64,000 bases of DNA from Chthonomonadaceae bacterium (GCA_015709495.1 CP054189.1:186001-250000), one strand, 5' to 3'. Positions 1 through 9,823 are shown, counted from the first letter of the stretch. The notes: a model not told the origin generated them from the sequence alone. A program made the numbers and translations.

Positions 1-82
1 TGGGTAGAAGGGCGGCCGCCGCAACGCCACCCGCCGCCTGCAACAGTTGCCGCCTCGAAGCTGCAAATTCCTTCTTGCTCAT
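1..82 (-). CDS. N-terminus of a Tat-exported protein (cut by window edge)
   Basis: Reading leftward from the ATG at 82-80 gives MSKKEFAASRRQLLQAAGG followed by VAAAALLP up to the edge. This is a textbook twin-arginine signal peptide: a short polar N-region, SRRQLLQ (consensus S/T-R-R-x-F-L-K) and an alanine-rich hydrophobic core. The protein should be exported folded, often with a cofactor. Only 27 codons are visible, so its function cannot be told. A CATAAT box (104-109, minus strand) lies 21 bases upstream. The adjacent leftward protease gene at 148-2094 reads into this gene's promoter region. Confidence 0.8.
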   Translation of the reverse strand, partial: MSKKEFAASRRQLLQAAGGVAAAALLP

Positions 83-147
83 ACGTCAAAGACTCCGCGC
101 TCTATTATGGACGCAGAATTCAGCGCAGCGAATCGCCGAATGCGAGG

Positions 148-2094
148 TTACTTCAGCGCAATCCGAGCGACGTCCAGTCTGAGTTCCGCGCCTTCCGATA
201 GGTCGTCTGAAGTGAGAATCCGGAAATAGATCGTTCGTTCCGGGTCCATGAATCGGATCGGGTCGGTGAGGTTGAACGTGGAAGTGGTGGGCCCTGTGGG
301 GACGGGTCCGCTGTGGATCGTTACGAAATTGCCATAGGGGTACGAAGCCGAACTCCAGTCGTAAAGCTGAATCGTCTCGGTCCCCTCAGATGTACCCGTG
401 AAGTGCCTCCGAACCAGCAAGTCCATACGCGCAGCGAACTGCACCTGTCGAAACACTCCATGCAGGACGATCCTTCCGTCGTCTCTTCGCGTAACGCGAA
501 CGTATTGGCTGTCCTCAAGCAGCGCCTCGGCGAAGCCGCCCCAGCACGCAGCTCCGCCTTCCGGAGTCGATGCGGCCAGCAACGGGTGAGCCATCGTGAA
601 GGTGTTCGGCATCGTGAGCGAGTACGCTTCCTCGCCGTCCAAAAAGAGCTTGAGCGGCCCCGTGATGGGTGGAAGATACACAGCGGTGATCCAGTCTCGC
701 TGCCGATTCGCGATGGGCAATTCCACCCCGCCGATCCTCACCGAAGCCGTAGTCGCCCGATCGAGTCCCCGTCCGTGCAAGCGGAAAGTCATAACCGCGT
801 CCGTATCGTAGTGGAAGTCGGCGATCTGGGAACCCAGCCCCGAAACGACGCGAACCTCCGGAGGTCGTGGAGGCGCCGGGGGCCCCAAAATCGACAGCAT
901 GGCGGCCTCAGCGTCGATGATGCCGTAGTTGCAGTACACGCCATAAGAACCTTGATTGACCGGAATCGCGGTATCTTCAATCGCCGCCCGCACCTCGCCA
1001 GCAGTCGAACCGGGCTTCGCGCCCAACAACAGCGCCGCCAGGCCGGCTACGTGGGGACACGCACCGCTCGTCCCTCCAAAGCCGGAGGTGTAACCTCCCC
1101 CTGCCGTCGTCGTCCATAGACTCGTTCCCGGAGCGGCCACATCGACCCAATACCCGTGGTTCGAGAAGCCCGCCTTCCTGAGGCTCGTGTTCAGAGCGGC
1201 TACGCTCAAGACGTCGTCGTAGGCAGCGGGATAGTATGGATACACGGAAGACGAATTCCCTGCAGCGGCGACGGGAAGAACTCCGTTTTGCCGGCAGTAG
1301 CGGATCGCATCGCCCTCAGCCCGGCTCACGAGATCGGAGAAGTAGCTCATCGAAAGCACGTTCGCCCCATTGTCGGCGGCGTACAGGTACGCGGCGATGT
1401 TGGCCGAGTCGTAGAAGTAGCCCGCGTCCGTGGCGGCCTTCAGCGCCATGACCTTGGCTCGTGGAGCGACGCCCGTCACGCCGAGCGAATTGTCTTGGAC
1501 GGCGGCCACAAGCCCCGCGCACGCCGTTCCATGCCCATGCACGTCGTCCGGGTCGGGGTCGCCGTAAGCGAAGTCGTATCCAATGATATCGTCGATATAG
1601 CCGTTCAGGTCGTCGTCGATCCCGTTTCCGGGAATCTCGCCGCCGTTCACCCAAGCGTTGGCCGACAGGTCCTCATGCGTGAGATCGACGCCGGTATCGA
1701 TCACCGCTACCGTGACGGCGTCGCTTCCGAACGAATGGTCCCAAGCGAGGTCCGCCTTGATCGCTCGCATGTGCCACATATCCGGCCACATCGGGTCGTT
1801 CGGCTCGTAGGCGGGAAGCGCCACCCGGTCGAAGTCCACCCACTGCGCACGCGTCCGTTCGGCCATCCACTTTCGCGAGGCTTGCAGAGCGCCCTTCGGC
1901 GTCTCAACCACGGCAACCGAAATCTGCGGATACCAAGCAAGCACCTTCCCGCCCTTGGGGATGGAACGCTTGAGGTCGCCCGCCGAAGCGAACTTGGCGA
2001 TCAATCGCCGGGGGTGGCAGAGCCTATCCCCCAGCCTGATGGGCTCATCCACGCGGGACGCAGCCCAAGCGGCTAGCAATAAGGAAGTCAGCAT
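148..2094 (-). CDS. Subtilisin-like serine protease (peptidase family S8), probably exported
   Basis: A 648-residue protein with a short hydrophobic N-terminus (MLTSLLLAAWAAS), probably a signal peptide. The subtilase catalytic triad is complete: Asp133 in AVIDTGVDLTH, His188 in HGHGTACAG and Ser343 in GGTSGACPHVAG, with the oxyanion Asn280 in AAAGNSS. The Ser motif is a variant of the usual GTSMAAPHVAG. Residues about 25-95 resemble a propeptide (inhibitor I9-like) region, and about 230 residues after the catalytic domain look like beta-rich accessory domains. The ATG at 2094 has a TATGAT box 12 bases upstream. Substrate unknown. Confidence 0.93.
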   Translation of the reverse strand: MLTSLLLAAWAASRVDEPIRLGDRLCHPRRLIAKFASAGDLKRSIPKGGKVLAWYPQISVAVVETPKGALQASRKWMAERTRAQWVDFDRVALPAYEPNDPMWPDMWHMRAIKADLAWDHSFGSDAVTVAVIDTGVDLTHEDLSANAWVNGGEIPGNGIDDDLNGYIDDIIGYDFAYGDPDPDDVHGHGTACAGLVAAVQDNSLGVTGVAPRAKVMALKAATDAGYFYDSANIAAYLYAADNGANVLSMSYFSDLVSRAEGDAIRYCRQNGVLPVAAAGNSSSVYPYYPAAYDDVLSVAALNTSLRKAGFSNHGYWVDVAAPGTSLWTTTAGGGYTSGFGGTSGACPHVAGLAALLLGAKPGSTAGEVRAAIEDTAIPVNQGSYGVYCNYGIIDAEAAMLSILGPPAPPRPPEVRVVSGLGSQIADFHYDTDAVMTFRLHGRGLDRATTASVRIGGVELPIANRQRDWITAVYLPPITGPLKLFLDGEEAYSLTMPNTFTMAHPLLAASTPEGGAACWGGFAEALLEDSQYVRVTRRDDGRIVLHGVFRQVQFAARMDLLVRRHFTGTSEGTETIQLYDWSSASYPYGNFVTIHSGPVPTGPTTSTFNLTDPIRFMDPERTIYFRILTSDDLSEGAELRLDVARIALK

Positions 2095-2227
2095 GGGTCT
2101 TCGTCCATCATAGCGGACATTCCCCTAGGTAGGGGCAGGCAAATCTGCCGTTTTCGGCACAACTCCCCCACGGGGCAGCATCTCTTCAGATCGACGCCCC
2201 CAGCGAGAGATCGGCCGGCCCCAAGGG

Positions 2228-3640
2228 CTACGCTCCTTCGACGATCCGGCCCGAAACGCCCCAAAGATGCGCCGCGGTCGCCTCGACTCGAACGAGGCGG
2301 CCGATTTGCTTAGGGTCGCCAGGGAAATGGACCATCGTGAACTCGCGCGAATAACCTTCGAACCTCGTGGGGTTCTTGCGGCTCGGCCCTTCGACCAGCA
2401 CCTCAAGCACCTTCCCGACGCGACTTTCGTTTCTTCGAAGCGTGATCGAAGTCTGAAGTTCAATGAGCTCGAGCAGTCTCCGCTTCTTCACGGGTCCCGG
2501 AACCTGCTCCCTTTCCGCTGCCGGAGTTCCGGGGCGCGGGCTGTAGGCGAACATGAAAGCACCGTCGAACTGAAATCTCTCGACCGCGGCCATCGTGTGC
2601 CGAAACATCTCTTCGGTTTCTCCCGGAAACCCCACGATCAGGTCGGTAGTGACGCCGAGATCGGGCACGGCCACCCGCAAATTCTGGAGAATCTGCGCGA
2701 ACGAGCCCAGCGTGTACTGCCGCCGCATCTCCTTCAGAACCTCGTCGTCACCGGATTGGAGGGGAAGATGAACGTGCTCCATCACCTGCGGGCATTCGCG
2801 GATGCACTCGATGAGGTCTTCTTTGAAGTCACGGGGGTAGGGCGAGGTGTAGCGAATCCTCTCCAAACCCGAGATGCCCGCGAGAAGCCACAACAGCTTG
2901 CTGAACGGGACTCGCCCTTCGGCCAGATTCCTCCCGTAACTGTTCACAGTCTGCCCCAAGAGCGTGACCTCTTTGGCGCCCCTCTGCGCGAGTTGCCGAA
3001 CCTCCCCGACGATGTCCTCGGTGGGCCGAGACCGCTCCCGGCCCCGGGTCGTCGGGACGATGCAAAACGTGCAGAACTTGTCGCATCCGTACTGGATCGG
3101 CACGAACGCCTTGAGTTTTCCCCAACCAGCGGAGGAGCCCGTTGGGGGCGCGATACGACGCGGCACGTCCGTTACGACGGCGCCCTTGCGCTCAGGCAGC
3201 CCGAGCCGAGTCCGGAATTTCCGAGCCTGCGCGGCTTCCTCTACGAGCCCAGGAAGGGATGCGATCTGCCCAGTTCCAATCACAAAATCAACGAACGGAG
3301 CGCGACGCTTGATCTCATCGCTCCGGAGTTGCGCCATGCACCCGCAAACGCCGACAATGAGTTCGGGCTTCTCACGCTTCAACAGCCCGACTTCGCCCAG
3401 CATCGAAAACGCCTTCTGCTCGGGCTTGCTGCGAACCGAGCAGGTGTTGAGGAGCACGACTTGGGCATCCCGAAGCGTTCGCGCGGGGGCGAACCCGGCC
3501 TCTTCGAGATAACGCGCCATCTGAACGCTATCCTCTTCGTTCATTTGGCAGCCCCACGTCTGAATGAAGTACTGGCCGCGCCCGGAAGTTGCGCGGGTTG
3601 GAAGAAGCAGGTCGGAAGCTCGAACGAGTGCTTGAGGCAT
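2228..3640 (-). CDS. miaB: tRNA-2-methylthio-N6-dimethylallyladenosine synthase MiaB
   Basis: This radical SAM methylthiotransferase adds the 2-methylthio group to i6A37 of tRNAs that read UNN codons. About 470 residues, normal for the family. The N-terminal UPF0004 domain carries the three cysteines of the auxiliary [4Fe-4S] cluster (TWGCQMNEED, LLNTCSVRSKPE, GVCGCMAQL). The radical SAM motif is YGCDKFCTFCIVP, and the C-terminus (about 405-470) is a TRAM RNA-binding domain. The ATG at 3640 is preferred over an in-frame TTG 12 codons upstream. It is divergent from the VKOR-DsbA gene. RimO and MtaB are paralogues, but the motif context fits MiaB best. Confidence 0.93.
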   Translation of the reverse strand: MPQALVRASDLLLPTRATSGRGQYFIQTWGCQMNEEDSVQMARYLEEAGFAPARTLRDAQVVLLNTCSVRSKPEQKAFSMLGEVGLLKREKPELIVGVCGCMAQLRSDEIKRRAPFVDFVIGTGQIASLPGLVEEAAQARKFRTRLGLPERKGAVVTDVPRRIAPPTGSSAGWGKLKAFVPIQYGCDKFCTFCIVPTTRGRERSRPTEDIVGEVRQLAQRGAKEVTLLGQTVNSYGRNLAEGRVPFSKLLWLLAGISGLERIRYTSPYPRDFKEDLIECIRECPQVMEHVHLPLQSGDDEVLKEMRRQYTLGSFAQILQNLRVAVPDLGVTTDLIVGFPGETEEMFRHTMAAVERFQFDGAFMFAYSPRPGTPAAEREQVPGPVKKRRLLELIELQTSITLRRNESRVGKVLEVLVEGPSRKNPTRFEGYSREFTMVHFPGDPKQIGRLVRVEATAAHLWGVSGRIVEGA

Positions 3641-3748
3641 CGCGTACCTGATGAGAATACCTCCCGCCCGGTTCAACTCAGGCTCGGCGCGGAGCGAGAT
3701 CAGGCTTGGGAACCTGCGCGGTCCTGAGTTCGTTGGACACCTGGGAGC

Positions 3749-3754
3749 TATAAT
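3749..3754 (+). promoter_or_regulatory. -10 box (TATAAT) of the VKOR-DsbA gene
   Basis: A perfect TATAAT ends 7 bases before the GTG at 3762, so the expected transcription start lies at or next to the start codon. No Shine-Dalgarno fits in this space, which implies a leaderless mRNA. Confidence 0.65.
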
Positions 3755-3761
3755 TCACCCC

Positions 3762-4895
3762 GTGACAGCGGTCTGGATCAACCGAATCATCTTAGTGCTA
3801 TCGTTCGCCGGGATTTTCGTCGCCGGCGTTCTGAGCTTGGGGCACATCTTGGAACGCCCTTTGCCGTGCGGAATCTACGGCGGAGGATGCGATGCGGTCG
3901 CGCTCGATCCTAGCTCGAAGTGGTTCAATATCCCGGTCGCAGTTTATGGCCTTGTGGCGTACTTGACCGTTACGGGTCTTACGATCCTGCGCCTTACGGG
4001 CTCTGGGGAGAGTTGGAAGGCCCTCACCCGCGCGGGTTTCGTCCTGACTTTGGGAGGAGCGCTCGTGAGCTTCTACCTGCAATATCACTCCCTCGCGGTC
4101 ATCAAGTCGCTTTGCCCGTGGTGCATGGCGTCGGCAATCACGATGACGCTGCTCTTCTTGTTCCATGCCGTCCTGTGGCAGTCCGGTCCCCCCGAGGATG
4201 CCCGAGGATCTGCGATCGACTTTGGGGTTCTTGGGATCAGCGCGGTGCTCGCGCTTGGGTTCCTTGGCTGGGAGGCGGTGAAGCTCACCCGCAGTGAGAA
4301 GCTCACGGTCGACATCTCGGTCCTTGGCGACAACTCCTACGAGCAACTCGTTCCCGAGGACGCCCATGTTCACGGATCGAAGGACGCGCCGATTACGATC
4401 GTCGAGTTTGCCGACTTCACCTGCGGCCAATGCATGAAGCTGTACCCGGTGATTAAGGACCTTGTCCGTCGAAGCAACGGCAAGATCAAGCACGTGTACC
4501 GCCACTTCCCGCTGTTTGAGTCCCACCCGGCTGCTCTTACCTCCGCCATTCTCAGCGAATACGCGGGCGAGCATGGGTTCTTTTGGCAGTTCGCCGAGCA
4601 GTCCTCGATGCTACAGCAAGATCAAACGAAGCAGACCGACGTGTACTTTGCGTTGATCCGAAACTTCGGGCTGGACGCCGAGAAGGCGCGCCAGATTCTG
4701 AGGGACCCCGAAAGCGGTGCGTTCAGCCGAGTGTACAGAGACCGCGCGCTCGCCGACAAACTCGGACTGATCAGCACCCCCGTGATCATCATTCTCGCGG
4801 ACGGCCTCAAGGCCCGAACGGTGTCGTCGGCCGATTTGATCAACACGCTGAGCGCTCCCGAGTATCAGGCGATTCTAAAGGGCGATGTCCCCTAA
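3762..4895 (+). CDS. Vitamin K epoxide reductase (VKOR)-DsbA-like fusion
   Basis: A membrane oxidoreductase that couples quinone reduction to disulfide formation in exported proteins. Residues 1-175 are a multi-span VKOR domain with loop cysteines Cys36 and Cys43 and the active-site CPWC (118-121). About 200-377 form an extracytoplasmic thioredoxin-fold domain with CGQC (221-224) and the DsbA-like phrase [14 protein letters not shown]. The fusion places the quinone-linked oxidase and its thiol partner in one 377-residue chain. The GTG at 3762 was chosen because it opens directly on the first membrane helix and sits 7 bases after TATAAT; a frame extension to 3651 overlaps the miaB start region. 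Its stop overlaps mnmA by 11 bases. Confidence 0.9.
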   Translation: MTAVWINRIILVLSFAGIFVAGVLSLGHILERPLPCGIYGGGCDAVALDPSSKWFNIPVAVYGLVAYLTVTGLTILRLTGSGESWKALTRAGFVLTLGGALVSFYLQYHSLAVIKSLCPWCMASAITMTLLFLFHAVLWQSGPPEDARGSAIDFGVLGISAVLALGFLGWEAVKLTRSEKLTVDISVLGDNSYEQLVPEDAHVHGSKDAPITIVEFADFTCGQCMKLYPVIKDLVRRSNGKIKHVYRHFPLFESHPAALTSAILSEYAGEHGFFWQFAEQSSMLQQDQTKQTDVYFALIRNFGLDAEKARQILRDPESGAFSRVYRDRALADKLGLISTPVIIILADGLKARTVSSADLINTLSAPEYQAILKGDVP

Positions 4896-5970
4896 GCCGC
4901 GCGTCCTTGTCGCTATGTCGGGCGGAGTCGATAGCAGCGTCGCCGCGGCTCTCATGGTGCGTCGAGGCTTTGAGGCGATCGGCGTTACGATGCAGATTTG
5001 GCAAGAAAGCCAAACAGATCCTCGGCATTCGGGATGCTGCTCGCTTGGGGCCGTCGAGGACGCCCGACGGGTCGCGAACCGTATAGGGATTCCTCACTAC
5101 GTTATCAATTTCCGAGACGAATTCAAGGCGTCGGTCATCGATCGGTTCGTCGAGGACTACCTGAGCGGCCTGACACCCAACCCCTGCGTCGAGTGCAACC
5201 GTTCGATCAAGTTCGATCTGCTTCTACAGAAGATGAAGGAGCTAAATTGCGATCTGCTCGTTACGGGGCATTACGCCCGAATTCGCCGGACGGCCAAGAG
5301 CGGCCTCTTTCGCCTTCTGCGGGCGAGAGGAAAGTCCAAGGATCAATCGTATGTCCTGTACATGTTGACCCAGGAACAGATGGCCGTGACGAGATTTCCG
5401 ATGGGCGAGTTTTCGTCTAAGGAAAAGGCGCGAGAGTTGGCGTTTTCTTTGGGGCTGCACGTCTCCGACAAGCCCGATTCGCAGGAGATCTGCTTTGTGA
5501 GCGAAGCCGGAGGCTACCGCGAGTTCCTTCGCAAGCACCGCCAAGAAGCGTTTGCCGAGGGTGAGATCGTTGATTCGCAGGGCCAGGTCGTGGGGCAGCA
5601 TGCCGGAGTCGCGAACTTCACCGTCGGGCAACGACGCGGTATCGGAGTCGCGAGCGAACGGCCTTTGTACGTCCTCAACCTCGACCCGGACCAGCGGCGC
5701 GTCGTCGTGGGGTCCGGCGACGACCTGCTAGTGCGAAGAGTGAAGTTCGGCGACCCGGTTTGGCCGAGCGGACACGTCCCAAGCCGGCCCGTTACCGTTT
5801 ACGCAAAGATCCGCTACAACATGGAGGTCCGAAAGGCCGTCCTTCATCCGAGCGCCGAGCCTATCATCGAGTTCGACGAGCCGGTTCGCGCCGTCACCCC
5901 GGGACAGATTGCCGTCGCTTACGCGGGGAAGTCAGTACTCGTGGGTGGGCGCATTGTCGGCCCTGCTTGA
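4885..5970 (+). CDS. mnmA: tRNA-specific 2-thiouridylase MnmA
   Basis: This enzyme thiolates U34 of Glu, Gln and Lys tRNAs using ATP and a persulfide sulfur donor. The 361 residues match the usual length. The PP-loop is SGGVDSS near the N-terminus. The first catalytic cysteine is in [13 protein letters not shown] and the second in SQEICFVSE. The tRNA-binding insertion and a C-terminal beta-barrel ([11 protein letters not shown] onward) are present. It overlaps the VKOR-DsbA gene by 11 bases, so the two are probably translationally coupled, which puts a tRNA-thiolation enzyme downstream of a thiol oxidoreductase. Confidence 0.96.
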   Translation: MSPKPRVLVAMSGGVDSSVAAALMVRRGFEAIGVTMQIWQESQTDPRHSGCCSLGAVEDARRVANRIGIPHYVINFRDEFKASVIDRFVEDYLSGLTPNPCVECNRSIKFDLLLQKMKELNCDLLVTGHYARIRRTAKSGLFRLLRARGKSKDQSYVLYMLTQEQMAVTRFPMGEFSSKEKARELAFSLGLHVSDKPDSQEICFVSEAGGYREFLRKHRQEAFAEGEIVDSQGQVVGQHAGVANFTVGQRRGIGVASERPLYVLNLDPDQRRVVVGSGDDLLVRRVKFGDPVWPSGHVPSRPVTVYAKIRYNMEVRKAVLHPSAEPIIEFDEPVRAVTPGQIAVAYAGKSVLVGGRIVGPA

Positions 5971-6015
5971 GCCAACCGAATCCGAAAGGGTCTGGTGTTC
6001 CGCGCCCGAATCGGC

Positions 6016-6035
6016 TATAGTAGAAAGTAAGGAGG
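6016..6035 (+). promoter_or_regulatory. -10 box and Shine-Dalgarno of the YtxH gene
   Basis: TATAGT at 6016-6021 is followed by a strong AAGGAGG at 6029-6035, 10 bases before the ATG at 6046. This is a conventional leadered start, unlike the several leaderless-looking starts nearby. Confidence 0.6.
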
Positions 6036-6045
6036 TTTCATTCAA

Positions 6046-6279
6046 ATGAGCGACCATGAAGACAAGAACGCGATGCTCTATCTCCTTGCCGGCATCGGTT
6101 TGGGCGCCATTATCGGCGTAGCTGCGGGCATGCTGTTCGCACCGAAAGCAGGCTCGGAAATGAGAGAGGATATCGCCGACAAGTACCGCGAGATCAAATC
6201 CAAGACCGAAGAGTGGATTGCCGAGCAGAAGGCCAAGCGGAGCTCTAAGCACGCTGCTGGCGAAGAAGTCGGCGCTTAG
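6046..6279 (+). CDS. YtxH-domain small membrane protein
   Basis: A 77-residue protein. A glycine-rich transmembrane helix (about residues 10-29, LLAGIGLGAIIGVAAGM) runs into the YtxH signature LFAPKAGSEMREDI, and is followed by a charged, Lys/Glu-rich helical tail. YtxH proteins are small envelope or stress-associated proteins of unknown biochemical role. Its stop lies 11 bases before the TTG start of the AI-2E-family permease, so the two are probably co-transcribed. Confidence 0.85.
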   Translation: MSDHEDKNAMLYLLAGIGLGAIIGVAAGMLFAPKAGSEMREDIADKYREIKSKTEEWIAEQKAKRSSKHAAGEEVGA

Positions 6280-6290
6280 GAGCCCCGTTC

Positions 6291-7493
6291 TTGGGAGGTT
6301 GGCGATTAGCGATTTGGGTGATCCTTGTAGGGATCACCCTCGCGTTTTTGTATATGGTTCGGGGCATTTTGTTGCCCTTTGCCGCGGCGCTTATCATTAG
6401 CGTGCTCCTCGATCCCACGGTCCGGAAGCTCCGAATGAGGGGCTACCCGCGTTCGCTGGCGATCGGCCTCGTTTTCCTCGCTTTTTTCGGGGTGCTCATC
6501 GGGATTGGGGCGTGGCTGACTCCCGTCGTGAGCAATCAGCTCGCCAACCTCCGCTCGGGAATCGCCAACTTCAGCAATGAAATCGGCGCCTCCGACCCCA
6601 ACCAGAGCTTCTACATCCGGTGGAACCCCGTCGTCCGCGCACAGGGCGAAGGGCAACTCACCGCCGTGGATAAAATCCTCTCGGAAGTCGCTCCCTATCT
6701 CGACCGGATGGGACTTCCCGCCAATCGGCGCGCCATCGTCGACGAGTACATCCTTCCCTACCAACAGGAGATCGCGGAGTACGTCGAGCGTTTCTTCCAG
6801 AGCCTTTTCGGGGCGCTCCCGGCCATCGCAACCAACATCATTTTCGTGGTGATCACGCCGATGCTGGTGTGGTACATGCTCGTCGACCTCGACCGGCTCA
6901 AGCGACGCGGCGCGCTGTGGATTCCGCCTCAAATCCGCGACGAAACCTTGGACATCTTGCGCGACATCGCGCGCGTTTTCGAGAACTATCTGCGGGGCGT
7001 CACGCTGGCGATCCTTGGGTATATGACGGGAGCTTCGATCGTGCTTTCGATTCTAGGCGCGCCCTATGGGGTGCTGCTGGGCATCCTCTTTGGGGCGATC
7101 TATCTGATCCCGTTTCTTGGCGCGTTGACCTCGCTTGCAATCCTCTTCCTCGCGACCGGACTGAGCGGCAAGGAGTCGATCGTCGGAATCGCTATTGCGT
7201 CGCCTTGGACTGCGGCGGCAATCGTCGCCCTCATTTACGCCGCGTTCGACCGCACTTACGACATGATGGTCTACCCGCGCGTCGTCGGGAAATCCGTGGG
7301 CCTGAACCCGATCGTCAGTTTCTTCGTGGTCCTCAGCGGTGGGGCACTCTTTGGACTGCTTGGGATGATTCTGGCGTTTCCGCTCGCGGGTGCGGTGAAG
7401 GTCGTTCTGGATCGAATCATCAGAGTCACCACCGGCCCCGCGGAGCAGGTCAGCCTGCCCGCCTTGCCCCTGCGCCACAGAATCACTGGCTGA
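6291..7493 (+). CDS. AI-2E-family transporter (PF01594-type permease)
   Basis: A 400-residue polytopic membrane protein. It begins with paired helices (LAIWVILVGITLAFLYMVRG, then LPFAAALIISVLLDPTVRKL), continues with a soluble loop region (about 95-180) and ends with a cluster of five or so helices containing GYMTGASIVLSILGAPYGVLLG and the family phrase PRVVGKSVGLNPIVSFFVVLSGG. Members export small molecules or Na+/H+; the AI-2 link holds for only a few. The TTG start at 6291 follows a TAGGAG ribosome site at 6277-6282. The 3' end overlaps the convergent zinc-ribbon gene by 11 bases. Confidence 0.92.
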   Translation: MGGWRLAIWVILVGITLAFLYMVRGILLPFAAALIISVLLDPTVRKLRMRGYPRSLAIGLVFLAFFGVLIGIGAWLTPVVSNQLANLRSGIANFSNEIGASDPNQSFYIRWNPVVRAQGEGQLTAVDKILSEVAPYLDRMGLPANRRAIVDEYILPYQQEIAEYVERFFQSLFGALPAIATNIIFVVITPMLVWYMLVDLDRLKRRGALWIPPQIRDETLDILRDIARVFENYLRGVTLAILGYMTGASIVLSILGAPYGVLLGILFGAIYLIPFLGALTSLAILFLATGLSGKESIVGIAIASPWTAAAIVALIYAAFDRTYDMMVYPRVVGKSVGLNPIVSFFVVLSGGALFGLLGMILAFPLAGAVKVVLDRIIRVTTGPAEQVSLPALPLRHRITG

Positions 7494-9762
7494 TCGCTTC
7501 TGGCTTTGAGGGGCGGAGCACGCGGGGCATGGGCTCGTCCAAGCGCTTTTCGTCCAACCAGGTCCGAAGTCGATTCGCTAGGTTCGCAACTCCGATCCTC
7601 GCCTCTCTTGGACCAGATCGCAGCTTCGCCGCAAGCACGACCGTCGGAACCTGAAGGTAGACGGCGCTCCCTTCGATCCGCTCAATTACAAGCGACGAAT
7701 CATCGTAAAGTCGCACTCCTGCGATCTCTTCCCTTCGGATTCGGGTTCGCCTAACCGTCCCAATTTCGAGGTAGTCAGGCGTAACGGCGAAACGGCATCG
7801 TGACCGCGCCCGCAGTTCCTCGTCGCGCAGTTCCAGCCGAACGCATGGGCTCCTCCAAAGGAACCTCTTCCGGCGGCCCTTCCCAAACGGCAAGCGACCC
7901 TGTTCGTAGGCCTCGACCATCGCTCGGTCGAATCCGCTTTCGAACTCGCGCTCCTCGGTTCTCATCGGCAGGCGTTGGGCCGTCCGGTGCCAGGATTCGA
8001 GATCGAGGACCTTGCCGGTCCGTTCGCGCAGCGTCGGATTCGTCGTTTGCACGAGCCGCAATCCCGCAGGGGCGTCGTCGAACTCCGAACCACAATCCGA
8101 GCACACGAACCCTGGCCCCGAACTGACCTTTCCGACCCCGATCCAAGGGAGTTGCTCGATCGGTACGGCTTGGCCCGTGTAGTGCCTTGCGAACCCGAAG
8201 TAGTCGCGCCGGGCTTCGATCAGAGTGAGCATCCCCCCGTGCAAGAAGTAGTCGGACCGGCAGCTCTCACAAACCGCGTTGCCCGATTCGGGAGATAGGC
8301 CAGAAGCCACGCGGAGCCACTCTTCCTCGTACTGCGAAGCGACCGGCATCCGCTTGGGGCTCGCAATCAGAGTCCAGCGTCCGTCGGGCTCCGAATCAAA
8401 CTGGGACTGGCAGGCAAGGCACACCCGAACCCGCAAGGACCGGCCGCTGAACTCGCGCCATTCGGAATCGGGGCGAGCCGGCTCGCACGAGGCGTCGGGA
8501 TGGGGAGAGAGCCACCCGCCAAAGAGGTCGAAATTCGCCCGACATCTCTCACACCGCGCTTCATCGACCCGAAGCGACCACCGACCCCGCCGAAACGACA
8601 GCAGGCCCGAACGGCACAGGGGGCACACCTTGATCGGCGAATCGTTCTGGAACTCTCTCACCGGGCCCTCGTGGCAAACCGGACAGGAAGCGGGGTCGAA
8701 CCTCCTCAGGCGAATCTTCGACTCGCGGCAAACCGGACAGGTAAGGCGCGGAAGGGGCGACGCGCGTTCCAGAACCCCGCCGCAGGAGGGGCACTCCCGG
8801 CGCGCGAAGCGAAACGTCATCAGCCGGAGCGCACGCTCCTCAAAGCTCTCCAGATCCTCGGGGACGGGTTCGGCGACGCCCGTTTGGGCGAGGAGTTCAC
8901 CGCACTTCTCCGCGCTGTTCGGCCGCTCCTCCGGCAAAAGCGAGAGCCCAAGTTGCACAGCCCCCCAAAAATGCGCGGCCGAATCGAACGCGACTTTCGG
9001 CACCGGCACGGACACGCCCCGCTTGGGCTCGGGGGGAGCAACGCCGATTCCCAGCCGATAAAGCAGGCAGCAAAGGCCGAATACGTCGGTCGCGGCAGAC
9101 CGGACGGAGCCAGGAACTCGCTGCTCGGGCGCAACGCACGAAGGAGCATATTTCGCTCCCTCCGACCCAAGCACATCGCACAGCCATTGAGTTGTTTGAC
9201 CGAACGAGCACACGATCAAGGTCCCTTCGTCCGTGATCCAGACCGTCTCGAAGTCTAGGCCCAAGAGCAGCGCTCCGCTCCGATGAACCGCTCGCAAGGT
9301 CTCGAGAAGTTGACTCGCGATCGACCTGAGCTCGTCCGGGCGGACCAGTTCCCTTTCCGAAACCCATTGCCCTAGCGGCCGTACCCTCCCTGGCCCGTCC
9401 CAAACCGTGTAAGCAGTCCCGTTTGCGAAGAACCGATCCCGAAGCTGCAGGAGATGCCTCGACGGAGTTCTTCCCAGGTGAAACGCCTCATGAAAGAAGG
9501 CGCTCCGCAACCGGTGGGCGACTTCGGGTCCCCACACCGAGAGGTCAGCCGTGCCCCACGAGTTGAGCGGCAAATGAGGGGGCGATAGCTCGCCGATCCA
9601 ACATTCATCGCCCCGTACGTGGTCTTGGGCTCGGAAAAACTTGACGATTCCCGTGGCGATCGAGGGGGAAGTCCGTTCGTATCTGCCGCTCAGGCCCCAA
9701 TCGCTCCTGGCTCCGTGAGAGCCCTCGGGCGCGGTTTCGTTGAAACCTGGGCGAACAAGCAT
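7483..9762 (-). CDS. Pseudokinase-like protein with eight CxxC zinc knuckles
   Basis: About 759 residues. Residues 30-300 follow a Ser/Thr kinase fold: LLETLRAVHRSGALLLGLD at the catalytic-loop position, CSFGQTT at the DFG position, VAPEQR at the APE position and TDVFGLCCLLYRLG at helix F. The HRD Asp and the DFG Asp are both missing and no VAIK lysine is evident, so it should lack kinase activity. Then come CxxC pairs at 324, 342, 360, 380, 404, 448, 498 and 554, probably zinc ribbons, and a basic C-terminal domain. The ATG at 9762 was chosen because it follows TACAAC by 8 bases and avoids the divergent gene. No known architecture is recognised. Confidence 0.75.
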   Translation of the reverse strand: MLVRPGFNETAPEGSHGARSDWGLSGRYERTSPSIATGIVKFFRAQDHVRGDECWIGELSPPHLPLNSWGTADLSVWGPEVAHRLRSAFFHEAFHLGRTPSRHLLQLRDRFFANGTAYTVWDGPGRVRPLGQWVSERELVRPDELRSIASQLLETLRAVHRSGALLLGLDFETVWITDEGTLIVCSFGQTTQWLCDVLGSEGAKYAPSCVAPEQRVPGSVRSAATDVFGLCCLLYRLGIGVAPPEPKRGVSVPVPKVAFDSAAHFWGAVQLGLSLLPEERPNSAEKCGELLAQTGVAEPVPEDLESFEERALRLMTFRFARRECPSCGGVLERASPLPRLTCPVCRESKIRLRRFDPASCPVCHEGPVREFQNDSPIKVCPLCRSGLLSFRRGRWSLRVDEARCERCRANFDLFGGWLSPHPDASCEPARPDSEWREFSGRSLRVRVCLACQSQFDSEPDGRWTLIASPKRMPVASQYEEEWLRVASGLSPESGNAVCESCRSDYFLHGGMLTLIEARRDYFGFARHYTGQAVPIEQLPWIGVGKVSSGPGFVCSDCGSEFDDAPAGLRLVQTTNPTLRERTGKVLDLESWHRTAQRLPMRTEEREFESGFDRAMVEAYEQGRLPFGKGRRKRFLWRSPCVRLELRDEELRARSRCRFAVTPDYLEIGTVRRTRIRREEIAGVRLYDDSSLVIERIEGSAVYLQVPTVVLAAKLRSGPREARIGVANLANRLRTWLDEKRLDEPMPRVLRPSKPEAISQ

Positions 9763-9823
9763 ACGTCCATGTTGTACCCTCGCAGCCATGGGCCGCCGGT
9801 AAACTCCTCTTGGGTTTGAAACG

